From Natronoglomus mannanivorans (lineage in GTDB: Archaea > Halobacteriota > Halobacteria > Halobacteriales > Natrialbaceae): DNA of 32,958 nt. Of this stretch, positions 24,973-32,896 are shown in pieces. Both the position numbers and the translations under genes were made by a program. The stretch lies in assembly GCA_025517485.1 (NCBI GenBank), contig JAOPKB010000026.1, forward strand, positions 1-32,958, in the 5' to 3' direction. Numbering within the stretch: position 1 is the first letter of the stretch; every line of letters starts with the position of its first letter. The notes beneath the pieces were generated by a model. It was given only the letters and a program-made list of their open reading frames with translations, was not told the DNA's origin and ran no database searches.

Positions 24973-25170
24973 CTACTTGCGGAGAACTGTGACGCCCCGA
25001 CCAAGTGAGACGTAGCTTCCCCAATCAGTCAACTCATACTGACGCAGTGAGTAATAGCGACATCCCTCCCCATATTTGTTAGCCGCAGCGGCACCAATCT
25101 CTAGTGCGATTCTCTTCGATTGACCCTGTAAGTCGTGGGGTAACTTCTCTCGTCTGGTGTTGTTTATCGA
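24973..25170 (-). pseudogene. C-terminal fragment of an unknown protein
   Basis: A minus-strand frame ending at 24973 reads naturally from about 25170 (SINNTRREKLPHDLQ...YYSLRQYELTDWGSYVSLGRG...VLRK) but has no credible start codon. Upstream the frame becomes Ser/Arg/Cys-rich and unconvincing. It looks like the last 65 residues of a protein whose 5' part is lost, or a small gene with a non-standard start. I do not recognise the family. It ends 168 bp from the small acidic frame. Confidence 0.3.
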
Positions 25171-25404
25171 CCCCTCGAGAGGGCTGGAGGGCTTCCCGAT
25201 CAGGGAAGCACTGACACAGCCAATGACTCCGAGCAGTTGCTCCCGGGAATCGTTCGACGATTCGGACACCCGGCACGAGGAGATGCACAGCCACGATCGA
25301 GACGTGGGCAGAGGAGTATCGTGCGCTCTGCGAGCCACGTCGCTGGATCGTATATCGCAACGAACAACCGATGTGAAGGCGTTTCGGTCACGAGTGAACC
25401 CTCC

Positions 25405-28041
25405 TCAGTCCGAGATTCCAGCGAGCTGGTCGTACACCCACACGAACGGCCGGAACGGCAGGAAGACGTAGTCGTCGTGGGGATCCCACTTCATGAACGC
25501 GAGGCTGTTCGAGACGACTGACACACTGGAGGCGGCCATCGCGATCCCAGCCAGTGCGGGATTGAGCAGCCCGATCGACGCGATCGGGATCAGCGTGGTG
25601 TTGTACGCGAAGGCCCAGAAGAGGTTCTGGCGCACCTTCGAGATCGTCGCGTCGGCGATCCGCATCGCCTTGATCACGTCGATGGGGTCGTCGCGCATCA
25701 GCGTGATGTCGCCGCTCTCAATGGCCACATCCGTTCCCGAGCCGATGGCGACGCCGACGTGCGCGGTGGTCAACGCTGGGGCGTCATTGACGCCGTCGCC
25801 GACCATGATGGCTCGCGAGCCGTCCACCTGAATCGCGTCGATCTCGTCGGCTTTGTCTTCGGGAAGCACTTCGGCGTGGACGTTCCCATCGGGGATGCCG
25901 AGCTGCTCGCCGATCGCCCGACCGGTGCGCTCGTTGTCGCCGGTCAGCATCATCACTTCGTAGCCGCGCCGGTGAAGTTCAGCGACCGTCTCCTTGGCGC
26001 TCTCGCGAACCGTGTCGGCGTTCGCAACGACTCCCAGCAGCTCACCGTCGAGTGCGACGAGCATCGCCGTCTTCCCGTCGCGTTCCAGCTGTTTCATCGT
26101 GTCTTCGACCGGTGAGGGATCGATGCCGTAGTCCCGCATGAGCTTCCGGTTTCCGACCAGCACCTCGCCCTGTGGGATCGTCGCTCGAATGCCGTGGCCG
26201 GGGACGTTCTCGAATTCCGTCGGTTCGTCGAGTCGTAGATCGCGTTCCGCTGCCCCCTTGACGATCGCCTGTGCGAGCGGGTGTTCGGAGCCGGATTCTG
26301 CGCTCGTCGCAACAGAGAGGACGAGCTCTTCGTCCACGATCGTCTCTTCTTGGACGACTCCACCGTCGGCGATCTCCGACCCGCCGTCGGCTTCGGCCGC
26401 GTCGTCGATCGGAACGACATTAGTCAGTCGCATCTCACCGTGGGTGAGCGTCCCCGTCTTGTCGAAGACGACTACGTCGATGCCGCGGGCTTTCTCGAGG
26501 ATGTCGGCGCCCTTGTAGAGGACGCCGTTTTTCGCCGAGATCGTCGAGCCGACCATCGTTGCCATCGGCGTCGCCAGTCCCAGGGCACAGGGACACGCGA
26601 TCAGGATCGCCGATGCGAGGACGACGATCGAGAACTCGAAGACGGGGACGCCGCCCGCAACGGGGCCGCCACCGACCGGTTCGAGCAGCGGGATCCACGA
26701 CCCGAGCACCGCGGAGACGCCGTGGAGCGCCTCGGGGAAGACCAGCCACAGGATCGACCACAGAACCGCGTTGGCGATCACCGCCGGGACGAAGTAGGCG
26801 GTGAACTTGTCTACGAGCCGCTGGATGTCGGGCTGGCGCGCCTGTGCTTCCTTGACCCGCTGGACGATCTGCTGGATGGCCGTGTCCTCGCCGACGTTCG
26901 TCGCTTCGACGAGAAGCACGCCGTTCTCGTTGATCGTGCTCCCGACCACCTGATCGTCCTCGCTCTTCTCGACGGGGACGGACTCGCCGGTGACCATCGA
27001 CTCGTCGACGGCACTTTGCCCGTCGACGACCACGCCGTCTGTGGGAATCTTCTCGCCGGGGCGAACTTTCATCACGTCACCGACCTCGATGTCCTCGATC
27101 GGGACGACCTGCTCCTCACCGTCGACGATGATGGTTGCCTCCGTGGCCTGCATTTCGAGCAGCTCACGGAGTGCCGCGCTGGCACGGGCCTTCGATCGGG
27201 CTTCGAGCCAGACGCCGACGTAGATGAACCAGAGGATGATCGCGACCGCCTCGTAGTAGAGCCCGCCGACGATCAGGTCGAGCTGGACGGCCGTACTGTA
27301 GAGATAGCCGGCCGACGTCCCGACGGCGACCAGCGTGTCCATGTTCGCCTGCCGGTTGTTGACCAGCGACTTGTACGCGCCCTTAAGGAAGTGCCAGCCC
27401 AGCGTCGCCATCAGACCGGTCGCGAGGACGAACTCGTACCAGCCGGTGTTGATCCCGAGGATCGTCTCGGGAAGGAACCCCGGATAGAACATATCGACCA
27501 TCACCAACAGGAACGGCGACGCCAAGATCCCGCCGATGATGACCCATTTCCGCTTCGTTCGGAGTTCACGCTCGACGGCACTCTCCCGTTCTTCGGTCAA
27601 ATCGTCACCGTGTTCGTCGACCTGGCGATCCGGTTCGTAGCCGGCGTCCTCGATCGCGTCGTAGATGGCCGACAGCGACGTGTCGTGTGGGTTGAACGCG
27701 ACGGTCGCCTCGTCGGTCGCGAAGTTGACATCGGCTTCGAGCACGCCCGGCACGCGCTCGATCGCCTCGGTGTTCGTCTCCGCACACGTCGAACACGTCA
27801 TCCCCGCGATGCCGATGGTCGTCTTCGTCCGATCGGGATCGTAGCCAGCATCCTCGATCGCGCCGTAGATTTCATCGAGGCCGACCTCGTCGGGTTCGTA
27901 TTTGAGGGTCGCTTCGTCGGTCGCGAAGTTGACATCGACCGACGTCACCCCCTCGAGGTCGGCGACGGCATCCTCGATGGTCGAGGCACACGTCGCACAG
28001 GACATCCCCCGGATGTCGAGATTGGTTGTTCGGGTGTTCAT
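25405..28041 (-). CDS. copA: copper-exporting P1B-type ATPase
   Basis: This 878-residue membrane ATPase starts at ATG 28039-28041. Two N-terminal heavy-metal-associated domains carry GMSCATCAS (C15, C18) and GMTCSTCAE (C83, C86). Eight membrane segments follow in the P1B layout. The actuator TGES motif is in MVTGESVPVEK, the intramembrane metal site is ACPCALGLATP (CPC), and the phosphorylation site is FDKTGTLTHGEM. The HP motif SGSEHPLAQAI and hinge MVGDGVNDAPAL complete it. It exports Cu(I) from the cytoplasm. A TATA box lies 22-31 nt upstream. It sits 92 bp after its regulator gene on the same strand. Confidence 0.95.
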   Translation of the reverse strand: MNTRTTNLDIRGMSCATCASTIEDAVADLEGVTSVDVNFATDEATLKYEPDEVGLDEIYGAIEDAGYDPDRTKTTIGIAGMTCSTCAETNTEAIERVPGVLEADVNFATDEATVAFNPHDTSLSAIYDAIEDAGYEPDRQVDEHGDDLTEERESAVERELRTKRKWVIIGGILASPFLLVMVDMFYPGFLPETILGINTGWYEFVLATGLMATLGWHFLKGAYKSLVNNRQANMDTLVAVGTSAGYLYSTAVQLDLIVGGLYYEAVAIILWFIYVGVWLEARSKARASAALRELLEMQATEATIIVDGEEQVVPIEDIEVGDVMKVRPGEKIPTDGVVVDGQSAVDESMVTGESVPVEKSEDDQVVGSTINENGVLLVEATNVGEDTAIQQIVQRVKEAQARQPDIQRLVDKFTAYFVPAVIANAVLWSILWLVFPEALHGVSAVLGSWIPLLEPVGGGPVAGGVPVFEFSIVVLASAILIACPCALGLATPMATMVGSTISAKNGVLYKGADILEKARGIDVVVFDKTGTLTHGEMRLTNVVPIDDAAEADGGSEIADGGVVQEETIVDEELVLSVATSAESGSEHPLAQAIVKGAAERDLRLDEPTEFENVPGHGIRATIPQGEVLVGNRKLMRDYGIDPSPVEDTMKQLERDGKTAMLVALDGELLGVVANADTVRESAKETVAELHRRGYEVMMLTGDNERTGRAIGEQLGIPDGNVHAEVLPEDKADEIDAIQVDGSRAIMVGDGVNDAPALTTAHVGVAIGSGTDVAIESGDITLMRDDPIDVIKAMRIADATISKVRQNLFWAFAYNTTLIPIASIGLLNPALAGIAMAASSVSVVSNSLAFMKWDPHDDYVFLPFRPFVWVYDQLAGISD

Positions 28042-28060
28042 ACTCGTATTACCCTACGTA

Positions 28061-28073
28061 CCCCATATTTAGG
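28061..28073 (-). promoter_or_regulatory. copA promoter TATA/operator motif
   Basis: On the minus strand CTAAATATGGGG lies 20-31 nt before the copA ATG, giving a leaderless transcript. Almost the same word, CTAAATATAGGGG, recurs on the same strand upstream of the Lrp/TRASH regulator gene (28839-28851). This suggests a shared control element. Confidence 0.55.
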
Positions 28074-28133
28074 CGGTTTGTTGTTTCGAGACTGAGTCTA
28101 GCGACCCTCCGAAAGTTTCGATTGCAAAGCGTG

Positions 28134-28724
28134 CTATGCGCCCTCTTCCAAGCGTCGATATCGCTCCTCGAAGCGAGCCAAGCAGGACGGACAGCAGAAG
28201 TGATAGATTTCACCGTCGATACGAGTCGTTTCACCTTCGTTGTCGACCGTATTGCTGCATTCGGCACAGGTGAGGGCGAACTCGACGCCCTCAACCGATG
28301 GCGTCCACTCGACGTCGTCGATCAATGTGACGGTGTAATCGATAGGTTCGATCTCGTCGAAGAGCGATTCCACCCACACGCGAACGTTCTGTGCTTCGAC
28401 GCGGGCATAGAACCAGATGTCGCCTTCGGAGGTGACGAACACATGCTCGACGCCGTCGGAATCCCGAACGCGTTCCCGTGCAGGTTCATGTGATCCGGAC
28501 GGAAGTTCGACTTGGATCAAGACGGGAATACCGGCTCGCAGTTGTGATCGGTTGACATCGATCGTGAAGTGGTTGATGATGCCGGCTTCCTGCAACCGCG
28601 TGACTCGATCGGAGACGGCTGGGCCCGACAGGTCGACTTCGTCGCCGATTTCGCTGAACGGCTGCCGCGCGTTTTCGGCCAGCATCGAGAGGATCTTCAG
28701 ATCAGTCTCGTCCAAATTGCGCAT
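28134..28724 (-). CDS. Lrp/AsnC-type copper regulator with TRASH domain
   Basis: This 196-residue protein starts at ATG 28722-28724 (MRNLDETDLKILSML); the frame is open upstream but without family-like sequence. Residues 1-60 are an AsnC-type winged helix (ARQPFSEIGDEVDLSGPAVSDRVTRLQEAG). Residues 65-145 form a ligand/oligomer domain. The C-terminus is a TRASH metal-binding domain with CAEC, then HFCCPSC and a helix FEERYRRLEE. The Halobacterium homologue VNG1179C is known to control copper export. Its position between copA and the divergent chaperone gene fits a copper-sensing regulator of this locus. Confidence 0.88.
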   Translation of the reverse strand: MRNLDETDLKILSMLAENARQPFSEIGDEVDLSGPAVSDRVTRLQEAGIINHFTIDVNRSQLRAGIPVLIQVELPSGSHEPARERVRDSDGVEHVFVTSEGDIWFYARVEAQNVRVWVESLFDEIEPIDYTVTLIDDVEWTPSVEGVEFALTCAECSNTVDNEGETTRIDGEIYHFCCPSCLARFEERYRRLEEGA

Positions 28725-28838
28725 AGCCTCACTACTCACGCCGGACACAATAGTGTTCTCGCTGACACGCTTTCGATTGGGTGGGTTCAGACAGTTATCT
28801 ACTTTGGAATTCAAGCAGCAACTCACAAAGAATAGCAT

Positions 28839-28851
28839 CCCCTATATTTAG
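28839..28851 (-). promoter_or_regulatory. CTAAATATAGGGG motif upstream of the copper regulator
   Basis: This minus-strand TATA-like word matches the copA promoter motif except for one inserted A. It lies about 115 nt before the regulator ATG, so a transcript from it would have a roughly 95-nt leader. It also overlaps the region just ahead of the divergent chaperone gene (ATG 28858), so a bound protein could affect both. Confidence 0.45.
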
Positions 28852-28857
28852 ATGGAT

Positions 28858-29064
28858 ATGAGTCAGACAATCACCGTGAAAGGGATGTCCTGTGAACACT
28901 GCGAGCAAACGGTCGAGGAAGCACTCGAAGCTCTTGACGGCGTTACATCAGCAACTGCCGACCACGACGCTGAGATAGCGACGGTCGAAGGGGCGACAGA
29001 CTCCAATGTCCTCACTACTGCTGTCGAGGAAGCCGGATACGAAGCACCAGACGCTGAAGCCTGA
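28858..29064 (+). CDS. CopZ-like copper chaperone (HMA domain)
   Basis: This 68-residue single heavy-metal-associated domain starts at ATG 28858 (MSQTITVKGMSCEHC); an ATG two codons earlier (28852) is also possible. The metal motif MSCEHC gives C12 and C15. The ferredoxin-like beta-alpha-beta-beta-alpha-beta pattern ends in AVEEAGYEAPDAEA. It should pass Cu(I) to the N-terminal domains of CopA. It is divergent from the regulator and 12 bp upstream of the SHOCT gene, with which it is likely co-transcribed. Confidence 0.9.
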   Translation: MSQTITVKGMSCEHCEQTVEEALEALDGVTSATADHDAEIATVEGATDSNVLTTAVEEAGYEAPDAEA

Positions 29065-29076
29065 AATGAATTCATC

Positions 29077-29439
29077 ATGACTCGAACAGAACCCCTGACA
29101 CGGACGATACTGTTGGTACTGCTCGGTCTCTTAGCCATCCCGCTAGTGATGATGCTGGTAATGATGCCAATGATGGGCGCGTTCGGCTGGTCGCATATGA
29201 GTGGCTGGATGTGGGACAGTTCCGGCGGATGGGTAGCGATGGTTCTGCTGATGGGTATTCCCATACTTGTCGTGATCGGGGTCGGATACCTTGTCTATCA
29301 GTCACTCGGAACGGAGACTACTGAGCAAGCAGACGAGGCGGTAGAGGAACTCCGGCGAGTATATGCACGAGGAGAGATCTCGGATGAAGAATTCGAGAGA
29401 AGGCGTGAGAATCTTCGGCAAGACAACAAACCAGCGTAG
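29077..29439 (+). CDS. Met-rich SHOCT-domain membrane protein
   Basis: This 120-residue protein has two membrane segments (about 9-34 and 50-73). Between them, and at the end of the first, is a methionine/tryptophan-rich stretch (VMMLVMMPMMGAFGW, MSGWMWDSS) that could bind Cu(I). The C-terminal 35 residues are a SHOCT module (AVEELRRVYARGEISDEEFERRRENL), a short oligomerisation helix pair. Co-location with the chaperone and CopA resembles the haloarchaeal copper cluster. Role in copper handling is inferred. Confidence 0.85.
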   Translation: MTRTEPLTRTILLVLLGLLAIPLVMMLVMMPMMGAFGWSHMSGWMWDSSGGWVAMVLLMGIPILVVIGVGYLVYQSLGTETTEQADEAVEELRRVYARGEISDEEFERRRENLRQDNKPA

Positions 29440-29449
29440 TCGGATCCCT

Positions 29450-29625
29450 TGACATCCTCCTCCTCGTGAACGCGGAGGAATCCCGAACCGTGGGATTTTC
29501 AGGTCTGTAACCACGGATGCCGCCACTTCACGGGAGTCCGCATCTAACCCACAGCCATCGTGTGACTGGCGGTTCCAAACCGCCGGTACTCCTACCCTCA
29601 ACGTCGTTGACTCCTATCTGTTGTT
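29450..29625 (-). mobile_element. IS200/IS605-like right-end and tnpB 3' remnant (candidate omega-RNA scaffold region)
   Basis: Read on the minus strand, this block has the look of the 3' end of haloarchaeal tnpB elements: a stem in the GGAGGAGGATGTCAA terminus (29450-29475), a CCCACGGTTCGGGATTCC stem-loop, and GGCGGTTTGGAACCGCC. No intact transposase frame adjoins it, and upstream (up to about 29850) only broken frames remain. It is therefore a degraded copy or an orphan end. The stem-loops are the part that in active elements encodes the guide-RNA scaffold. Family assignment is from recall of such ends. Confidence 0.5.
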
Positions 29626-30256
29626 TTTGCCAGCAGAGAGTCGTTGACACGTCGCCAGACTTGGAGTTATTGTCGGGCTAGTTCGACCGACGGGCACGCG
29701 ACGACCCCTTCGAGGATTCGCGTTCACCGCGTCGACGTTTCGGATACTGCCTCGTTACGAGGACGGGCAGGCCGCCTCCGAAGGTCGTTCGGAATCCGCT
29801 CCGTTCCGGCCAGACCTTACTACCGTATTGCGGTTCTTGTCATTTGAAAGTACGGAGTGGAAACTCAGATTGGCGCGTCAAACGGGATTTGGTTCCGAGT
29901 TGTCGGATTCACCCCTCGGCTAAACAGGTATTCTCCTTGATTTCGTATAATTCCGGATTGTCATGGTCTTACTAAATTTTTCACTTGCGCTGAACAGTCG
30001 CGTCACTGTCGGAATGAGTATAACAGCAGACAAACCCAACGACGATAACAGCTGATTCGATGATATGGGCGGTTCTGATCGATATGTCAAAGAAACGGGA
30101 TCGTGGCCACTGATGGTGACATCAAGTGAGCCGAAGTCACGTGGGATGACGAGAGTCTGATCAAAGATTCCAGCTGAGGATCATCGCTCGACAGCCAATT
30201 TTTATCGGAGACCAGCCGACGCTGGATAGAGGGACGTTTTTGTCTGCCCTCAAGGG
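29626..30256. other. intergenic region, probably degraded element sequence and promoter region
   Basis: About 630 bases have no supported gene. Up to about 29850 the minus strand contains interrupted frames with tnpB-like composition (GRTSPTITPSLATCQ) consistent with a decayed element. From 29850 to 30256 the sequence is unremarkable; TTTTTATC at 30200-30207 could belong to a promoter for the gene at 30257. Confidence 0.35.
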
Positions 30257-30487
30257 GTGGAGGCCACTGAAATGGAGGCAGCTGACGACCCCAAGAATGA
30301 CGAATTCCCGCCAGAGAAGCGTCTTGAAGCACCGAATTATCGATTGATCAAGGCCGGGATCGCGACGATCCCCGATATGGAGACACTCCGTGAGTGTGTT
30401 GCCTACGAGAACGCTCACCAAAATCGAACGCAGATCCTGCGCCGGCTCAAGTGGAAGGCCGAAGAGCTGCGTGAGGGCAAAGAGTAA
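30257..30487 (+). CDS. small conserved haloarchaeal protein
   Basis: This 76-residue protein starts at ATG 30257; a second ATG lies at 30272. After a polar N-terminus (about 1-25) it forms a two-helix segment, LIKAGIATIPDMETLRECVAYENAHQNRTQILRRLKWKAEEL. That pattern (I.D.ETL..CVAYE..HQNR..IL..L.W.AE) I associate with a small haloarchaeal family of unknown function, often near plasmid or virus-related genes. The terminal region is basic. It is followed by a strong inverted repeat. Confidence 0.65.
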   Translation: MEATEMEAADDPKNDEFPPEKRLEAPNYRLIKAGIATIPDMETLRECVAYENAHQNRTQILRRLKWKAEELREGKE

Positions 30488-30496
30488 GCTCTGTTC

Positions 30497-30538
30497 TTAA
30501 CCAACACATTCTGCGTGAGTTCTCCTATTGTTGGTTAA
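30497..30538. terminator. 10-bp inverted repeat between two genes
   Basis: TTAACCAACA (30497-30506) and TGTTGGTTAA (30529-30538) are perfect reverse complements with a 22-nt spacer. It starts 10 nt after one stop codon and ends 7 nt before the next possible start. It could be a terminator stem or an operator of the downstream gene; no U-run follows, so the operator reading is equally likely. Confidence 0.4.
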
Positions 30539-30544
30539 CAGACT

Positions 30545-31594
30545 GTGTCTCGGTTTTTCGGGCCCCTGAATGGGTGCGGGGCAGCCAGCAGCGGCCCCGC
30601 GAGCTCAATCGTGTCCCTCGAGCTGAGTTCCAGCGCCAGCACCGCTCGCACAATCGCCGCCGCCAGACAAGCAAACTACGCGGCGTTCCTGCATCGAGCA
30701 CCCTTTGTCGTCGACGCTGTCGACCTCGGCTTCCTTCCTGGCTTTCGCGAGGACTGTGGGTACCAAGAGACGCAGTATCAGAACCTCAGCCTCCCTGTCG
30801 GGATGCGCGACAACGACTTCCGAAATCCTGATCTGGAGCGGTTCGTCGACCGCTTTTTCAATCACGAACCACAGGTCGGGGTCATCGGGGACGTCGACGC
30901 CCACGTCGCTGCTGCTCGCGAGATCCAAGCGAGCTATCCCGAGGCCGAGCTCATCGTCGTTCCGAAGTCGCAAGCGGTGATCGACGCGATACCCGAGAAC
31001 CTCGTCCTCGGGTATTCACGGGGATACGTCGACCGCCTAGCCCACAAGTTCTCCGATCCAGCCGATTGGAGAAGGCGGCGCGTCCACATCCTCGGCGGGA
31101 GTCCGCCCAAGCAGCTCGACGCCATTCGACAGCTGACCAGACCGACACTCACCGACGAGCCACCAGCCGACATCGTCGGCGTCGACTGGAACGGGCTGCA
31201 TCGTGGCGCACAGTTCGGTGAGTTCTGGACGGCCAAGGGCTGGGACGACAGCGGTCGCGACGCCGACCACGTCACCGTCCGAAAGACGGTGCGCCACAGC
31301 CTCGCTCGCGTCCGTGAGTTTTGGAGGATCCACGGAATCTGGCCCGAAACGGCACCGCAAGACGAGGGGCTCGACATCGAGTACGAGGGACCGAGTCCTG
31401 CCGATCTCGAGCAAGCAGCCTGTACCGAGTGCGGGACGAACGTCTGGCGAACTCGCCGCGGCCCGTACGTCGCCGAATACGATACCGGCGCAATCTGTGG
31501 ATACTGCAGCTACGAGTGCCACTTCAGCCACCGTGACCGGAACAATCTGGAGGAGATCGCCGGCGAGCAGAGCGTCTACCTCCCGCCGGCGTGA
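30545..31594 (+). CDS. DUF6610-like protein, possible TGT/DpdA-fold enzyme
   Basis: This is a 349-residue frame from GTG 30545; an in-frame GTG at 30611 (VSLELSSSASTARTI) may be the true start. The core alternates beta-strands and helices like a TIM barrel: VGVIGDVDAHVAAAREIQ, AELIVVPKSQ, NLVLGYSRGYVDRL, RRVHILGGSPPKQLDAI and DIVGVDWNGLHRGAQFGEFW. HILGGSP..Q and VDWN resemble the late-barrel motifs of tRNA-guanine transglycosylase and DpdA enzymes, which exchange guanine for preQ0. The C-terminus has CTEC and CGYC...C...H clusters, a likely zinc site. The family name and fold are from recall and pattern only. Confidence 0.65.
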   Translation: MSRFFGPLNGCGAASSGPASSIVSLELSSSASTARTIAAARQANYAAFLHRAPFVVDAVDLGFLPGFREDCGYQETQYQNLSLPVGMRDNDFRNPDLERFVDRFFNHEPQVGVIGDVDAHVAAAREIQASYPEAELIVVPKSQAVIDAIPENLVLGYSRGYVDRLAHKFSDPADWRRRRVHILGGSPPKQLDAIRQLTRPTLTDEPPADIVGVDWNGLHRGAQFGEFWTAKGWDDSGRDADHVTVRKTVRHSLARVREFWRIHGIWPETAPQDEGLDIEYEGPSPADLEQAACTECGTNVWRTRRGPYVAEYDTGAICGYCSYECHFSHRDRNNLEEIAGEQSVYLPPA

Positions 31595-31674
31595 TGAAGC
31601 GACAACCTCACACAGCGTGTCGCCAAGAGCCGTCGCGCAGAACCCATTTAGCGGGTGACCGACTACACAGGATA

Positions 31675-32439
31675 ATGGACGAGTCGCCTTCGGAACAGAC
31701 ACAGTCTCACATCTATGCGGGGCCACGAACGGATGTTTCGCAGAATCAAGGCAAGTTCCGAATTCACTTCAATTTCCCTGGCCGCACGGTTCCTGACCAC
31801 GACGACCACGGCTATGGGCCACTCGCGACCGTCGTCGAGTCGTTCATGGATCCGGGGACGCTCATCCGAATGCATCAGCACCGCAACGAGGAGATCATCT
31901 CCTGGGTCCCCGATGGTGTAATGCGCCACGACGACCGTCAGGGTAACAACCTCGTTACTGACCCCGAGCACCTGATGGTGATGAACGCTGGCAGCGGCTT
32001 CTGGCACTCCGAGGAGACGCTCGCCGACGACCCACCGCTGCGAATGCTCCAAATTTTTGTTCGCCCCCACAGTCTCGACCTTGAGCCGGGGATCCAGCAC
32101 GAACCGATTCCCAACCCAGCTGCTGGTGAGTGGCGGCATCTCTTCGGACCCGAGGGGACCGACGCCCCGCTGTTCGTCCGCAACGATGTCGACTTCCACG
32201 ACTGTCGGCTTGCGGTCGGCGACACAGTCACGGTCCCGTCCCGGGCTGGGTGGCACACATACCTCTACGTCTTCGACGGAGCCGTCGACGTTGGCGATGC
32301 ATCCGTGGGATACACCGAGAGCGCACTCGTGGCTGATGACAGCGATATATCTGTGACTGCAGTTGAGAACTCGACGATCGTCGCGTTCACGATCAACCCT
32401 GACGCCCCGATCACACGGCAAGGGACGATCGGCCGCTGA
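31675..32439 (+). CDS. pirin family protein
   Basis: This 254-residue bicupin starts at ATG 31675 (MDESPSEQTQSHIYAGPRTDV). The open frame extends upstream to 31591, but the TATA-like CATTTAGCG at 31645-31653 favours 31675. The N-terminal cupin holds the pirin metal motif RMHQHRNEEIISWV with a later HSEE. The second cupin has AGWHTYLYVFDGAV. Pirins are non-haem iron proteins with quercetinase or co-regulator roles; the substrate here is unknown. It follows the DUF6610-like gene by 80 bp. Confidence 0.88.
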   Translation: MDESPSEQTQSHIYAGPRTDVSQNQGKFRIHFNFPGRTVPDHDDHGYGPLATVVESFMDPGTLIRMHQHRNEEIISWVPDGVMRHDDRQGNNLVTDPEHLMVMNAGSGFWHSEETLADDPPLRMLQIFVRPHSLDLEPGIQHEPIPNPAAGEWRHLFGPEGTDAPLFVRNDVDFHDCRLAVGDTVTVPSRAGWHTYLYVFDGAVDVGDASVGYTESALVADDSDISVTAVENSTIVAFTINPDAPITRQGTIGR

Positions 32440-32518
32440 GACCCGACCGACGGACCGCTGGTGGTGTTTTTCGTCCCCCTGAGAGGGGTGAGGGCTTCAT
32501 CGAGAGCTCTCACAGTCA

Positions 32519-32881
32519 GTGATTTTCGTGAGTCAACAACAGCCAACGAGCGATGTGTCGATCGACGAGATCCCAGTCGATATCGATAATACGCAGTCAG
32601 AGGAGATCGATCCCGCCGACGTCCCCAACGAAATCGAGTCCATCACCCGTGGGCTTGCCGGTGAGCACCCGCCGACGAATCCGCTGGTCGTGCTGAAAGC
32701 GGCCCGGTGGTGGTACATTCACGGTAAGGGTGGCACGGATCCTGCCTTCCGGTGGGCCATCGAATGGGCGTGTCACCTTGCGACCGACACGCCCAGTGAC
32801 GTCGAACGATTCGATGAATTTCTCGAGTACCTCGTCACAGTCGGCTTCGCGAATGAAAAACAGTCACTGCGGGCTGTCTAA
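32519..32881 (+). CDS. hypothetical protein
   Basis: This 120-residue frame begins at GTG 32519 or, three codons later, GTG 32528 (VSQQQPTSDVSIDEIPV). The first 45 residues are disordered and acidic. The remainder is helical with aromatic segments (VLKAARWWYIHGKGG, AFRWAIEWACHLA, FDEFLEYLVTVGF). Composition is convincingly coding, but I recognise no family. A stop at 32879-32881 is followed within 20 bp by an IS-like terminus. Confidence 0.6.
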   Translation: MIFVSQQQPTSDVSIDEIPVDIDNTQSEEIDPADVPNEIESITRGLAGEHPPTNPLVVLKAARWWYIHGKGGTDPAFRWAIEWACHLATDTPSDVERFDEFLEYLVTVGFANEKQSLRAV

Positions 32882-32896
32882 CCACTTAAAATTCGG

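Noticed and set aside
26281..28095. A 604-codon plus-strand open frame opposite copA
   Set aside because: It is entirely antisense to a complete P-type ATPase. Its product is Asp/Arg/Val-rich with no recognisable domain.
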